Origin: an uncultured Leucothrix sp.
Lineage (GTDB): Bacteria > Pseudomonadota > Gammaproteobacteria > Thiotrichales > Thiotrichaceae
Assembly (NCBI GenBank): GCA_937923375.1
Contig: CALAJG010000050.1
Coordinates: forward strand, 1-5,159
Direction: 5' to 3'
DNA length: 5,159 nt
In this document: positions 1 through 5,159 of the stretch, piece after piece
Position numbering within the stretch: the stretch's first letter is position 1
How the letters are laid out: each line of letters begins with the position of its first letter
Translations under genes and position numbers: made by a program
The notes under the pieces: model-generated
Database searches by the model: none
Told to the model about the DNA's origin: nothing
The model's input: the letters and a program-made list of their open reading frames with translations, nothing else

Positions 1-1
1 C

Positions 2-349
2 AATGGAAAGATCGCCATGATCGTAGGCGACGTGTTGGAATTTGAGCCGCCTTACCGTTATTCCCATACCTTCAAAATGACCAATTTGCAGGATGACCCT
101 TGTACAGTCACTTACGAGCTACGCGAAAAAGATGGCGGAACGGAGTTTGACTTGATTATCGAAAATGCGATTGAAGGTAGCAAACTACACAAGGAAATGT
201 TGGGAGCGCAGGGCTTTATCTCCAAGAATTTAAAGGCAATGGCCGAGACAGGAAAGCCAGCCTTTACCGGGAAGCTGGTGAGTCTTATGTCTCCCATCAT
301 GGCGCTAATCGCTAAGTCAGAGCAGAAGGTTGAGCACTGGCCACTTTAA
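2..349 (+). CDS. SRPBCC / AHSA1-like domain protein, C-terminal part (5' end outside window)
   Basis: The reading frame is already open at base 2 (N-G-K-I-A before the first Met at 17), so this is the 3' part of a longer gene and the Met at 17 is probably internal. The text GDVLEFEPPYRYSHTF matches the central strand of AHSA1/SRPBCC proteins (typically G-x-V-L-E-x-x-P-P-x-R-L-x-x-T-F). It is followed by the usual strand pair (TVTYELREKDGGTEFDLI) and the long C-terminal helix region. SRPBCC folds form a hydrophobic ligand-binding cavity; members include stress-related and polyketide-cyclase-like proteins, and no ligand can be named here. No signal peptide is visible in the part present, so a cytoplasmic location is likely. 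The next gene starts 62 bases downstream with no terminator between, suggesting co-transcription. The family call is firm; the exact function is unknown. Confidence 0.8.
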   Translation, partial: NGKIAMIVGDVLEFEPPYRYSHTFKMTNLQDDPCTVTYELREKDGGTEFDLIIENAIEGSKLHKEMLGAQGFISKNLKAMAETGKPAFTGKLVSLMSPIMALIAKSEQKVEHWPL

Positions 350-411
350 AACACGAATCATCCCGTCACCACGAGACTATTAAATGTAGAAGCACAAAAG
401 AGGAATAGGAA

Positions 412-870
412 ATGAGAAATTCGAATGAAATTAAAGTACCCGTTTGGTTCTGGATCGTAAGTCTATTAGCCTTGGTTTGGTATTTGTTTGGCGTGTTTCA
501 ATTTTATACTTCAGCGACTATGTCAGCGACGAGTTTGGAACCCATGGTGGAATCCGGTCAGATGACGCAGGCCTATGCTGACTTTGTCCTAGCCATGCCG
601 ATTTGGGTAAAAGTACTGTTTGGAGTAGCCACTTTAGGTGGCACGCTTGCTTCTATCTTGCTGCTAATGCGTAAACGAAGCGCTAAAACTTGGTTTATCA
701 TTTCCCTGTGTGGTGCTGTTTTGATGTATATATTGCTGTATGGATTTAGCGGAAAGTTAAGCGTTATTCCGTCATCAGACTTCATCGTTGTGGCTGTGGT
801 GATGGTAATTACTTTTTTGATGATTCTTTTTGCAGGCAAGATGCAGAAGCGCGGTGTTTTGAATCGTTGA
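412..870 (+). CDS. Small four-helix inner-membrane protein of unknown function
   Basis: A 152-residue protein with four predicted membrane helices at about residues 10-32, 64-86, 92-112 and 122-142. Positive residues cluster in the loop between helices 2 and 3 (MRKRSAK) and at the C-terminus (KMQKR), which places both on the cytoplasmic side with the N-terminus also inside. The N-terminal KVPVWFWIVSLLALVWYLFG resembles a family of short proteobacterial membrane proteins that are often loosely labelled 'sugar transporter'; nothing here supports transport. A Shine-Dalgarno AGAGGA (399-404) lies 7 bases before the ATG, which fixes the start. It follows an SRPBCC gene by 62 bases and is closed by the hairpin at 883-913, so the two probably form one transcript. 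Membrane topology is well supported; function is not known. Confidence 0.85.
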   Translation: MRNSNEIKVPVWFWIVSLLALVWYLFGVFQFYTSATMSATSLEPMVESGQMTQAYADFVLAMPIWVKVLFGVATLGGTLASILLLMRKRSAKTWFIISLCGAVLMYILLYGFSGKLSVIPSSDFIVVAVVMVITFLMILFAGKMQKRGVLNR

Positions 871-882
871 AGCTCCAGACAA

Positions 883-913
883 AACTAAGACGCCGACTAG
901 GGGCGTCTTAGTT
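883..913. terminator. Bidirectional intrinsic terminator between convergent genes
   Basis: AACTAAGACGCC (883-894) pairs perfectly with GGCGTCTTAGTT (902-913), a 12-bp stem with a 7-base loop. It sits 12 bases after the stop of the plus-strand membrane protein gene and 42 bases after the stop of the minus-strand repeat protein. Read on the minus strand, the stem runs into TTTTG (AGTTTTGTC), a short U tract. On the plus strand only a weak GTTAACTT follows. It is therefore a good terminator for the minus-strand gene and a possible one for the plus-strand unit. Confidence 0.75.
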
Positions 914-955
914 AACTTACGAACGATGGTAGTCAGCAAAGCCGACTGATAATCA

Positions 956-2497
956 TCACTCGAAAGTAATCGTTACTTTTCCTGAACCATTTCCACCACG
1001 TCCATCAGGCACACCGTAGTAGAAAACATCGGTGCCTGTCGCAGTATCCAAGGCTGTGTACTCTACCCAGTTAAGGTCGCCATTTTCATCAGGTACTTTG
1101 GTAGTAGATCCTTGAGAACCACTGGTGACTTGGTCAAGACTCAGGATGTCCCCATCCGCATCACTGTCATTTTCAAGCACTTTGATAATGACGGTTTCGC
1201 CAGCAGACATAGTGATGAACTCATTTTCAACCACTGGATTATTTGGATTTGGGTTCTCTGGATCCCGTACGCCAATGGTTACTGAGGTGGAGTCAGTACC
1301 TCCATTTCCATCTGCAACGGTATAGCGGAAGGTATCACTGGCTGTCGTGCTTGGTGGCGTATAAAGCACTTTGCCATCAACCAGTCTTACTGAGCCTGAT
1401 CTCGCAGGCTCGACCTTTTGTACGAATAAAACGTCTTCGCTGTTAGGGTCGGTATCATTAGCCAGAACATCGATTTCAAACTCCGGCGCATTGATGGTTG
1501 AAGGAAGACTATCCTCAACTGCATCCGGCGGTAGATTATCTTCATTATTGGTATCTCTAACGGTAATTGTCACCTTGGCTGAGTTAGTTCTACCAATAGA
1601 GTCCTTGATTGAATACCAAAACTCATCAGTACCAACAAAATTTGGAGGGGCGTCATAAGTGACACCGTTGCCGTTATCGAAAGTCTTGCCACCGAGCTGG
1701 CTGTAACTGTATAGCGTCTCAAATGTTAAACCAGAGCCTGTGTCATTTTGGAATACGCTAAATAAGTTTCCAGTTGTGTTTTTGTCGACTGTGTACTCGT
1801 CAGAGCCAGCAGTCGGATATGGGCCATCATCGTTTCCATTGGTAACCGCTACCGTTACTTTGGCCGCATTTGTTCTGCCTAAACTATCGGTTATCTGATA
1901 CCAGAAGACATCTTCTCCGGTTGCTTCGGCTGAAGGGGTATAAGATATCTGGTCTGTTCCGACAATGCTTTGGCGACTGCCTTGGGTGCTGTATTCGTTT
2001 ATGGCGGTAATTTTCAAGCCTTCACCCGTGTCATTCACCAGGGGTGAAATAGTCAAAGGCGTGTCCCGATCGGTTGTTAGGTTGTCATTACCCGCAGTAG
2101 GGTAAGGAGGGTTTTGAGTTTCGGTTACTGTGACTCTTATGTGTGCACCTGTAATTGCACCGGTAGAGTCCTCTACGCCGTACCAAAACCGGGTTGTACC
2201 AATAAAACCATCTGGCGGAGTATAGGTGACTGAGTTATGGGTAAAAGTCGTTGTTCCGCTGTCCGTTGTTTCAGGTTGGGTTGCCCATCTAACGAATATG
2301 TAAGTACCTTCATCAGCGCTGTCATTTTGCAGCGGATTGAATGAGATACTCTGGCCAGAACCTGTGGAGTAAGCATTAGGATTCGCCACCGGTGCTGCAA
2401 ATCCTTGTGTGGAAATAAACAATGTAGAACTCAGCACTATAAGAACTGGAAGCGCTGGCAATTGTTTAAATCTCTTCTTAATAGTTTGTAACCGCAT
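956..2497 (-). CDS. Secreted tandem-95 (cadherin/Ig-like) repeat protein, five repeats
   Basis: A 513-residue protein with a Sec signal peptide: basic start (RLQTIKKRFKQ), hydrophobic core about residues 15-29, likely cleavage after GFA (34). The rest is five repeats of about 90 residues (roughly 37-125, 131-219, 226-314, 322-411 and 420-513). Each has an N-D element after the first strands (QND, VND, QND, AND, END), a Y-T-P-P-like turn, and an F-W-Y or F-x-Y strand followed by D-x-x-G and a V-T-(I/V) final strand. This is the tandem-95/VCBS-type pattern of extracellular beta-sandwich domains in proteobacterial adhesins and surface proteins. Repeats 4 and 5 keep the acidic loop NDxDxxxxD / NDxDxDGD expected to bind calcium; repeats 1-3 have lost most of it. 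Repeats 2 and 3 are closest to each other (FWYxIxDSxGRTNxAKVT). No cysteine, catalytic domain, LPXTG, PEP-CTERM or transmembrane anchor is seen, so it is probably periplasmic or released. A Shine-Dalgarno AAGGA (2507-2511, minus strand) 9 bases upstream supports the start. Confidence 0.88.
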   Translation of the reverse strand: MRLQTIKKRFKQLPALPVLIVLSSTLFISTQGFAAPVANPNAYSTGSGQSISFNPLQNDSADEGTYIFVRWATQPETTDSGTTTFTHNSVTYTPPDGFIGTTRFWYGVEDSTGAITGAHIRVTVTETQNPPYPTAGNDNLTTDRDTPLTISPLVNDTGEGLKITAINEYSTQGSRQSIVGTDQISYTPSAEATGEDVFWYQITDSLGRTNAAKVTVAVTNGNDDGPYPTAGSDEYTVDKNTTGNLFSVFQNDTGSGLTFETLYSYSQLGGKTFDNGNGVTYDAPPNFVGTDEFWYSIKDSIGRTNSAKVTITVRDTNNEDNLPPDAVEDSLPSTINAPEFEIDVLANDTDPNSEDVLFVQKVEPARSGSVRLVDGKVLYTPPSTTASDTFRYTVADGNGGTDSTSVTIGVRDPENPNPNNPVVENEFITMSAGETVIIKVLENDSDADGDILSLDQVTSGSQGSTTKVPDENGDLNWVEYTALDTATGTDVFYYGVPDGRGGNGSGKVTITFE

Positions 2498-2523
2498 AAA
2501 TTAAATTCCTTTTAATTACAGGC

Positions 2524-2570
2524 CGTGGATCGGGCTCAAATTACCCACCCTCGGGCGTATGTTTGCCACG
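2524..2570 (-). promoter_or_regulatory. Possible structured 5' leader of the repeat-protein gene
   Basis: Read on the minus strand, CGTGG (2570-2566) can pair with CCACG (2528-2524), closing a 37-base interior. That interior can form CGCC-CGAG-GGTG (2557-2546, one G-U pair) and, in competition for one base, GGGT-N7-GCCC (2546-2532). The element ends 13 bases before the Shine-Dalgarno at 2507-2511 and lies wholly inside the inferred leader. It matches no riboswitch I can name: a GGCAAAC string recalls cyclic-di-GMP-I riboswitches, but their other conserved elements are missing. The helices are short and could be chance. Confidence 0.25.
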
Positions 2571-2589
2571 CTAAGTTGACAATGTAGCT

Positions 2590-2595
2590 ATTATG
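2590..2595 (-). promoter_or_regulatory. Possible -10 box for the repeat-protein gene
   Basis: On the minus strand this reads CATAAT, five of six matches to TATAAT. It would start transcription near 2583 and give a leader of about 85 bases carrying the possible fold at 2524-2570. No good -35 box lies at the right distance, so an activator or another sigma factor may be needed, or the match is chance. Confidence 0.3.
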
Positions 2596-2737
2596 CGGTT
2601 AACAGTTTTGTACTTCCTGCCACCTTATCGGCTTTATGAGGTCGCTAGCCTTTTAGTCACTATAATTCAACCGTTCAGTAGCGTAAGGCAACAGTGTTTG
2701 AATAATTATGGAGGTAAGCTTGCCGACTTTTGATACG

Positions 2738-3214
2738 TTAATCTAAGCTTTCGCCAGCTGACGCTAAATCCAATAGCCGTTTGAGCTCTGCTTTATCGGT
2801 CTCTGATAAGTGGTCGAGCTGCTCTTTCTCCAGAGCGGCCAGTGAGGAGTGAACCGACTCGACTAATTCTATGCCGATCTTGGTAAGCCTTGCTCTTACC
2901 ACGCGTCGATTTGTTAAATCCCGTTCTCTGACCAGCCAGCCTTTATCTGCCATGCGATCTAACAGTCGGGTAACGTCCGGCACCCGGGTTACTAAATGTT
3001 TGCCGATGTCGCCACTAGGCAAGCCTTTATCATGGGTGTCATGAACGTAAATTACTCGAAGTGCTGAGTGTTGCAGGGCAGTCATTCCCCAAATAGACAG
3101 CAATTGATTGGTAGCAGCTAACACTCTGTCGCTGTGGCGCACTGTTCCCTTGAAGATCTCAGATTCAATGGAAGAGATTCCTATTTCTGCTTTACGTTTG
3201 TGATTTTGTGGCAT
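2738..3214 (-). CDS. MarR-family transcriptional regulator
   Basis: A 158-residue cytoplasmic DNA-binding protein of normal MarR length. Helices of the dimer interface flank a winged helix-turn-helix at about residues 45-115. LPSGDIGKHLVTRVPDVTRLLDRM (65-88) covers the helix-turn-helix, with TRVPDVTRLLDRM as recognition helix. RERDLTNRRVVRARLTKIG (96-114) is the wing with the family's D-x-x-x-R-R and L-T-x-x-G signature. A C-terminal helix (about 118-152, acidic and leucine-rich) completes the dimerisation region. MarR proteins usually bind short palindromes as dimers and release them on binding a small aromatic or lipophilic ligand or on oxidation; there is no cysteine here, which argues against cysteine-based redox sensing. 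The gene is divergent from the Tat-signal protein, with operator-like palindromes between them, so autoregulation and control of that neighbour are likely. The Shine-Dalgarno before the ATG is poor. Confidence 0.93.
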   Translation of the reverse strand: MPQNHKRKAEIGISSIESEIFKGTVRHSDRVLAATNQLLSIWGMTALQHSALRVIYVHDTHDKGLPSGDIGKHLVTRVPDVTRLLDRMADKGWLVRERDLTNRRVVRARLTKIGIELVESVHSSLAALEKEQLDHLSETDKAELKRLLDLASAGESLD

Positions 3215-3216
3215 AT

Positions 3217-3233
3217 ACTTGTTATAACAACTA
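3217..3233. promoter_or_regulatory. Candidate MarR operator 1 (perfect 12-bp palindrome)
   Basis: TTGTTATAACAA (3219-3230) is a perfect palindrome within ACTTGTTATAACAACTA. It lies 4 bases before the regulator's ATG and downstream of its predicted transcription start, a position where a bound dimer would block its transcription. Size and symmetry fit MarR-family operators. The assignment to this regulator is inferred from position. Confidence 0.5.
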
Positions 3234-3248
3234 TTGTGGTAACTGTTA

Positions 3249-3254
3249 ATTATA
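3249..3254 (-). promoter_or_regulatory. -10 box of the MarR-family gene
   Basis: On the minus strand this reads TATAAT, a perfect consensus, 34 bases before the ATG at 3214. Transcription would start near 3242, leaving a leader of about 28 bases. The -35 region is weak (TTAGAA at 18-base spacing, 3278-3273) and overlaps the inverted repeat at 3260-3273, so a bound repressor there would block polymerase. Confidence 0.5.
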
Positions 3255-3259
3255 CGTCG

Positions 3260-3273
3260 TAGTTGTCACAAGT
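3260..3273. promoter_or_regulatory. Candidate MarR operator 2 (inverted repeat related to site 1)
   Basis: TAGTTGTCACAAGT holds TTGT and ACAA half-sites around a single base. Its complement, ACTTGTGACAACTA, has the same flanks as site 1 (ACTTGT...ACAACTA) but a 1-base centre in place of 4 bases. It lies 25 bases before the start codon of the Tat-signal protein and over the -35 region of the regulator promoter. The shared flanks in opposite orientation suggest two sites for one protein. Confidence 0.4.
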
Positions 3274-3297
3274 TCTAATACTAAAGAGGTTCTCAAG

Positions 3298-3789
3298 ATG
3301 ATTAATCAATCACGTCGTACAATGTTAAAGGGCATTGGTTACACCATGGCGGCAGTAGCAACCGGTGGCGCTGCGTCAACAGTCATGGCGGCAACGGCTA
3401 CAACAGCGTCTGATGCGGCTATCAATCAATCCTTGCAGTTTGTCATGCCAAGCTGCGACATCACTATTTACCTGCAGCAAACCGTAGGCAAAGAGATTGT
3501 GTCTTTGATGAATCTCACGGATCAACCGGTGACTCTTGATGATATTAAGCCGGTTGGTTTAGAGCACATCAACGGCTCGTTAGTGGTCAAACTAAATAAT
3601 GTTCCAGACGGCAAACTAGTCATTCAACCTGGTGAGCGTTTGGCTTTTGAAGTCGAAGCGACCCGACATGGTATTGATGAAGGTGTGGTTATTCCTAATG
3701 TGTTGTTGGGCTACGTCAACATTACATCGGACCATCCTGCTTTTAATGGTAAAATTCCTGTAACAGTGTTTGACTCACAGGTTGCGTAA
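3298..3789 (+). CDS. Tat-signal exported protein of unknown function
   Basis: A 163-residue protein that begins with a twin-arginine signal: SRRTMLKG (residues 5-12) fits S-R-R-x-x-x-K. A weakly hydrophobic, Ala/Gly-rich stretch follows, with likely cleavage after VMA (31). The mature part of about 130 residues looks all-beta. EIVSLMNLTDQPVTLDDI (66-83) and LVIQPGERLAFEVEA (107-121) resemble paired strands of an Ig-like or cupredoxin-like sandwich. It has a single cysteine (53) and three histidines (90, 124, 146); no complete copper or haem motif is recognisable, and there is no lipobox. Tat export implies folding, perhaps with a cofactor, before transfer to the periplasm. AAGAGGT (3284-3290), 7 bases before the ATG, fixes the start. 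It is transcribed divergently from the MarR gene and is followed by its own strong terminator, so it is probably a single-gene transcript. I do not recognise the family. Confidence 0.85.
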   Translation: MINQSRRTMLKGIGYTMAAVATGGAASTVMAATATTASDAAINQSLQFVMPSCDITIYLQQTVGKEIVSLMNLTDQPVTLDDIKPVGLEHINGSLVVKLNNVPDGKLVIQPGERLAFEVEATRHGIDEGVVIPNVLLGYVNITSDHPAFNGKIPVTVFDSQVA

Positions 3790-3837
3790 AAACGTTTTAG
3801 TTGATCTGGTTTATTGCGTAGGCCAGTGATTCCGCAG

Positions 3838-3887
3838 GAGCGTGCTGATAGGATCTATTCCCCTCGATCTACAGCACGCTCTTTTTT
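3838..3887 (+). terminator. Strong Rho-independent terminator after the Tat-signal protein gene
   Basis: GAGCGTGCTG (3838-3847) pairs perfectly with CAGCACGCTC (3872-3881), and the stem continues inward as TAG-g-ATC (3849-3855, one bulged base) with GATCTA (3866-3871). The loop is 10 bases and a run of six T (3882-3887) follows at once. This is a classic plus-strand terminator 48 bases after the stop codon and separates this gene from the dehydrogenase operon. Confidence 0.93.
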
Positions 3888-3922
3888 CACAGATATAACT
3901 CACCAAAAAATAGTCCTTGGTA

Positions 3923-3952
3923 TTGCATTCTGCATCCCTTCAAGCGAATAAT
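3923..3952 (+). promoter_or_regulatory. Possible promoter of the dehydrogenase operon
   Basis: TTGCAT (3923-3928) and AATAAT (3947-3952) are separated by 18 bases and lie about 50 bases before the start codon, after the upstream terminator. The -10 matches five of six positions and the -35 only three, so this is a tentative call. The gap itself (3888-4002) shows no other gene or clear operator. Confidence 0.3.
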
Positions 3953-4002
3953 AGTTTATTACACACGACTAACATTACCGGCTTAAGAGGCAAGTGAAAA
4001 TC

Positions 4003-4764
4003 ATGGATGTTGCTGGAAAAACTTTTGTTGTTACGGGCGCTGCGCGGGGCCTTGGCTTGGCGATTACGCAGTCCTTAGCTTCTCAGAATGCTAATGTTAT
4101 GATGGCCGATATGGATGGGGCTGGCCTGCAGGACGCGTTAGCGTTACTTCCAAAAAATACAGGTAAGCAAGCTGTTGCTGTGGCAAATGTTACTAGTGAA
4201 GCTGATGTAAAAGCACTCTTCGATACCGCTGAGTCTGACCTTGGCTCAGTATCCGGTTTGATCAATAACGCCGGTATCCTCCGCGATGGCATGTTGGTAA
4301 AAGTCAAAGGCGGTGAAGTCGTCGATCGCATGAGTCTAGACGTATGGCAGTCGGTAATCGATGTGAACTTGACGGGTGTTTTTCTCTGTGGCCGAGAAGC
4401 GGCGGAGCGTATGATTGTGAGCGGCGAAAAAGGCGTGATTATCAATATTTCCAGCATAAGCCGCGCAGGTAACACCGGGCAGTCTAACTATGCGGCTGCG
4501 AAAGCAGGTGTGGTTGCGCTAAGTACGACTTGGGCCAAAGAGCTGGCGCGTTACGGAATTCGTAGCGCAGCCATTGCGCCGGGTGTCTTTGAAACAGAAA
4601 TGGTTGCTTCGATGAAGCCAGAAGCCAAGGAGCGTTTCGTTCAGATGATTCCAGCAAAGCGAACCGGCATGGTTGAAGAGTTGGCTGATGCGGTGAATTT
4701 TATTGTTAAGAATGACTATTACACAGGGCGTGTTTTAGAGCTTGATGGCGGACTGAGGGTTTAA
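4003..4764 (+). CDS. Short-chain dehydrogenase/reductase (SDR), FabG-like, probably NAD-dependent
   Basis: A 253-residue classical SDR. From the ATG at 4003, TGAARGLG (residues 11-18) is the dinucleotide-binding glycine motif. An Asp closes strand 2 (MMADMD, residue 36), which in this family favours NAD(H) over NADP(H). NVT (62-64), NNAG (88-91), catalytic Asn (122, DVNLTG), Ser (150 or 151, NISSIS), Tyr 163 and Lys 167 (YAAAK) and the PG turn after strand 6 (APGVFETEM) are all present, so the enzyme looks intact. The stretch RDGMLVKVKGGEVVDRMS between NNAG and the catalytic Asn is longer than in E. coli FabG. Such enzymes interconvert secondary alcohols and ketones, or 3-oxoacyl and 3-hydroxyacyl thioesters; the substrate is not evident. 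Start: an in-frame GTG at 3994 would add MKI, but it sits only 3 bases from AAGAGG (3985-3990), while the ATG is 12 bases away and gives the usual short SDR N-terminus. The ATG is preferred, not certain. The next gene starts 2 bases after the stop. Confidence 0.93.
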   Translation: MDVAGKTFVVTGAARGLGLAITQSLASQNANVMMADMDGAGLQDALALLPKNTGKQAVAVANVTSEADVKALFDTAESDLGSVSGLINNAGILRDGMLVKVKGGEVVDRMSLDVWQSVIDVNLTGVFLCGREAAERMIVSGEKGVIINISSISRAGNTGQSNYAAAKAGVVALSTTWAKELARYGIRSAAIAPGVFETEMVASMKPEAKERFVQMIPAKRTGMVEELADAVNFIVKNDYYTGRVLELDGGLRV

Positions 4765-4766
4765 TT

Positions 4767-5159
4767 ATGTTGCGTTGGGGTATTCTATCGACTGCTAAAA
4801 TCGCTCGGGAACACGTTATTCCTGCTCACTTAAAAGCGCGTGATAATTGTGTAACAACAATTGCCAGTCGAGATCCTGCTCGCGCTCAGATTGTTGCTGA
4901 TCAGTTTCAGATTCCAAATGTGGCTGCAAGCTATGAAGCACTGTTGCAGTCAGATCAGGTCGATGCAATCTATATCCCGTTACCGACCTCGCAACACGTT
5001 GAGTGGGCGATTCATGCTGCGAATGCTGGCAAGCATGTGTTAGTTGAGAAGCCTCTAGCACTAAAAGCAGATGATATTTTAGCGGTGCAAGCCGCGGCTA
5101 AAGCTAATGGTGTTATTGTGGCTGAAGCTTTTATGGTGCATTACCATCCGCAATGGAAG
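4767..5159 (+). CDS. Gfo/Idh/MocA-family oxidoreductase, N-terminal part (3' end outside window)
   Basis: An open frame of 131 codons from ATG at 4767 runs off the window end without a stop; the family is usually about 330 residues, so about 40% is present. LRWGILSTAKIA (residues 2-13) is the N-terminal NAD(P)-binding strand and glycine-turn region; the second glycine of the usual G-x-G-x-x-A is Ser/Thr here, as in GTA-type members. VDAIYIPLPTSQHVEWAIHA (65-84) and GKHVLVEKPLAL (88-99) are the conserved P-x-x-x-H and E-K-P segments, where the Lys of E-K-P is catalytic. EAFMVHYHPQW follows. The pattern is closest to the branch with NADP-dependent xylose dehydrogenase and trans-dihydrodiol dehydrogenase-like enzymes; the substrate cannot be set. 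It starts 2 bases after the SDR stop, so the two are translationally linked in one operon. No good Shine-Dalgarno is seen, consistent with coupling. Confidence 0.92.
   Translation, partial: MLRWGILSTAKIAREHVIPAHLKARDNCVTTIASRDPARAQIVADQFQIPNVAASYEALLQSDQVDAIYIPLPTSQHVEWAIHAANAGKHVLVEKPLALKADDILAVQAAAKANGVIVAEAFMVHYHPQWK

Larger units (their letters stand above)
2498..2737. other. 240-bp intergenic region between the MarR gene and the repeat-protein gene
   Basis: Besides the leader and -10 box listed separately, this stretch holds no convincing gene. No clear intrinsic terminator follows the MarR gene on the minus strand, so read-through into the repeat-protein gene is possible. On the plus strand, ACCTTAT (2622-2628) and ATGAGGT (2636-2642) form a 7-bp hairpin including one G-U pair, without a T tract. 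A TTGACA at 2576-2581 (plus) has no matching -10 box at 16-18 bases. Confidence 0.4.

Noticed and set aside
1125..1658. Three open frames on the plus strand inside the repeat-protein gene
   Set aside because: They overlap a clearly coding minus-strand gene with a signal peptide and repeats, and show no protein-like features or ribosome sites of their own.
2643..2689. CGCTA/TAGCG and GCCTT/AAGGC complementary pairs in pseudoknot order
   Set aside because: Each is only 5 bp with long intervening sequence and there is no other support for a folded RNA here.
2593..2733. A 46-codon open frame on the plus strand in the gap between the repeat-protein and MarR genes, with TTGACA at 2576-2581 upstream
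   Set aside because: No Shine-Dalgarno before its ATG, no -10 box at the right distance from TTGACA, no recognisable protein features, and it would lie antisense to the region carrying the minus-strand promoter. Probably a chance frame.
2715..2750. Short direct repeat TAAGCTT near the end of the MarR gene
   Set aside because: Seven bases only, with one copy inside the coding sequence; no sign of an insertion or attachment site.
3947..3960. AATAA-TAGT-TTATT inverted repeat upstream of the SDR gene
   Set aside because: Only 5 bp and entirely A/T; expected by chance in an A/T-rich promoter region and overlapping the proposed -10 box.
4816..5061. An 81-codon minus-strand frame and a 60-codon plus-strand frame at 4861-5043
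   Set aside because: Both are shadows of the Gfo/Idh/MocA gene, which is open from 4767 to the window end and has clear family motifs.
1..5159. Similar strings CAATGGAAAG at the start and CAATGGAAG at the end of the window
   Set aside because: They are not identical and lie inside two unrelated genes; this is coincidence and not evidence of a circular or terminally repeated molecule.

Overview
The window looks like ordinary chromosomal DNA of a Gram-negative proteobacterium, most likely a gammaproteobacterium and perhaps marine. The basis is moderate G+C, Shine-Dalgarno-led genes, a Tat-type and a Sec-type signal peptide, tandem-95 (cadherin/Ig-like) repeats, and typical proteobacterial MarR, SDR and SRPBCC families. 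The genus cannot be fixed from this sequence. No RNA gene, insertion sequence, phage gene or CRISPR array is visible.

Layout. (a) 2-870, plus strand: the 3' part of an SRPBCC/AHSA1-like gene, then a four-helix inner-membrane protein, probably one transcript. (b) 883-913: a perfect 12-bp hairpin that ends both this unit and the convergent gene. (c) 956-2497, minus strand: a secreted protein made of five tandem-95-type repeats, with a leader (about 2498-2583) that can fold into short helices behind a possible -10 box. (d) 2738-3214, minus strand: a MarR-family regulator. (e) 3215-3297: a divergent control region with a perfect TATAAT for the regulator and two related inverted repeats that look like operators. 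(f) 3298-3789, plus strand: a small Tat-signal protein of unknown function, closed by a very strong terminator (3838-3887). (g) 4003-4764 and 4767-5159 (runs off the end), plus strand: an NAD-type short-chain dehydrogenase and a Gfo/Idh/MocA oxidoreductase separated by 2 bases, clearly an operon.

How the parts relate. The best-supported regulatory unit is the MarR gene and the divergent Tat-exported protein, which share a palindrome-rich intergenic region; the regulator probably controls itself and perhaps its neighbour. The two dehydrogenases probably act in one catabolic or carbonyl-reduction pathway whose substrate is not shown here. No overtly novel multi-gene system is visible. The items most worth a second look are the MarR/Tat pair with its two operator-like sites, the unidentified exported protein, and the repeat protein with its possibly structured leader.
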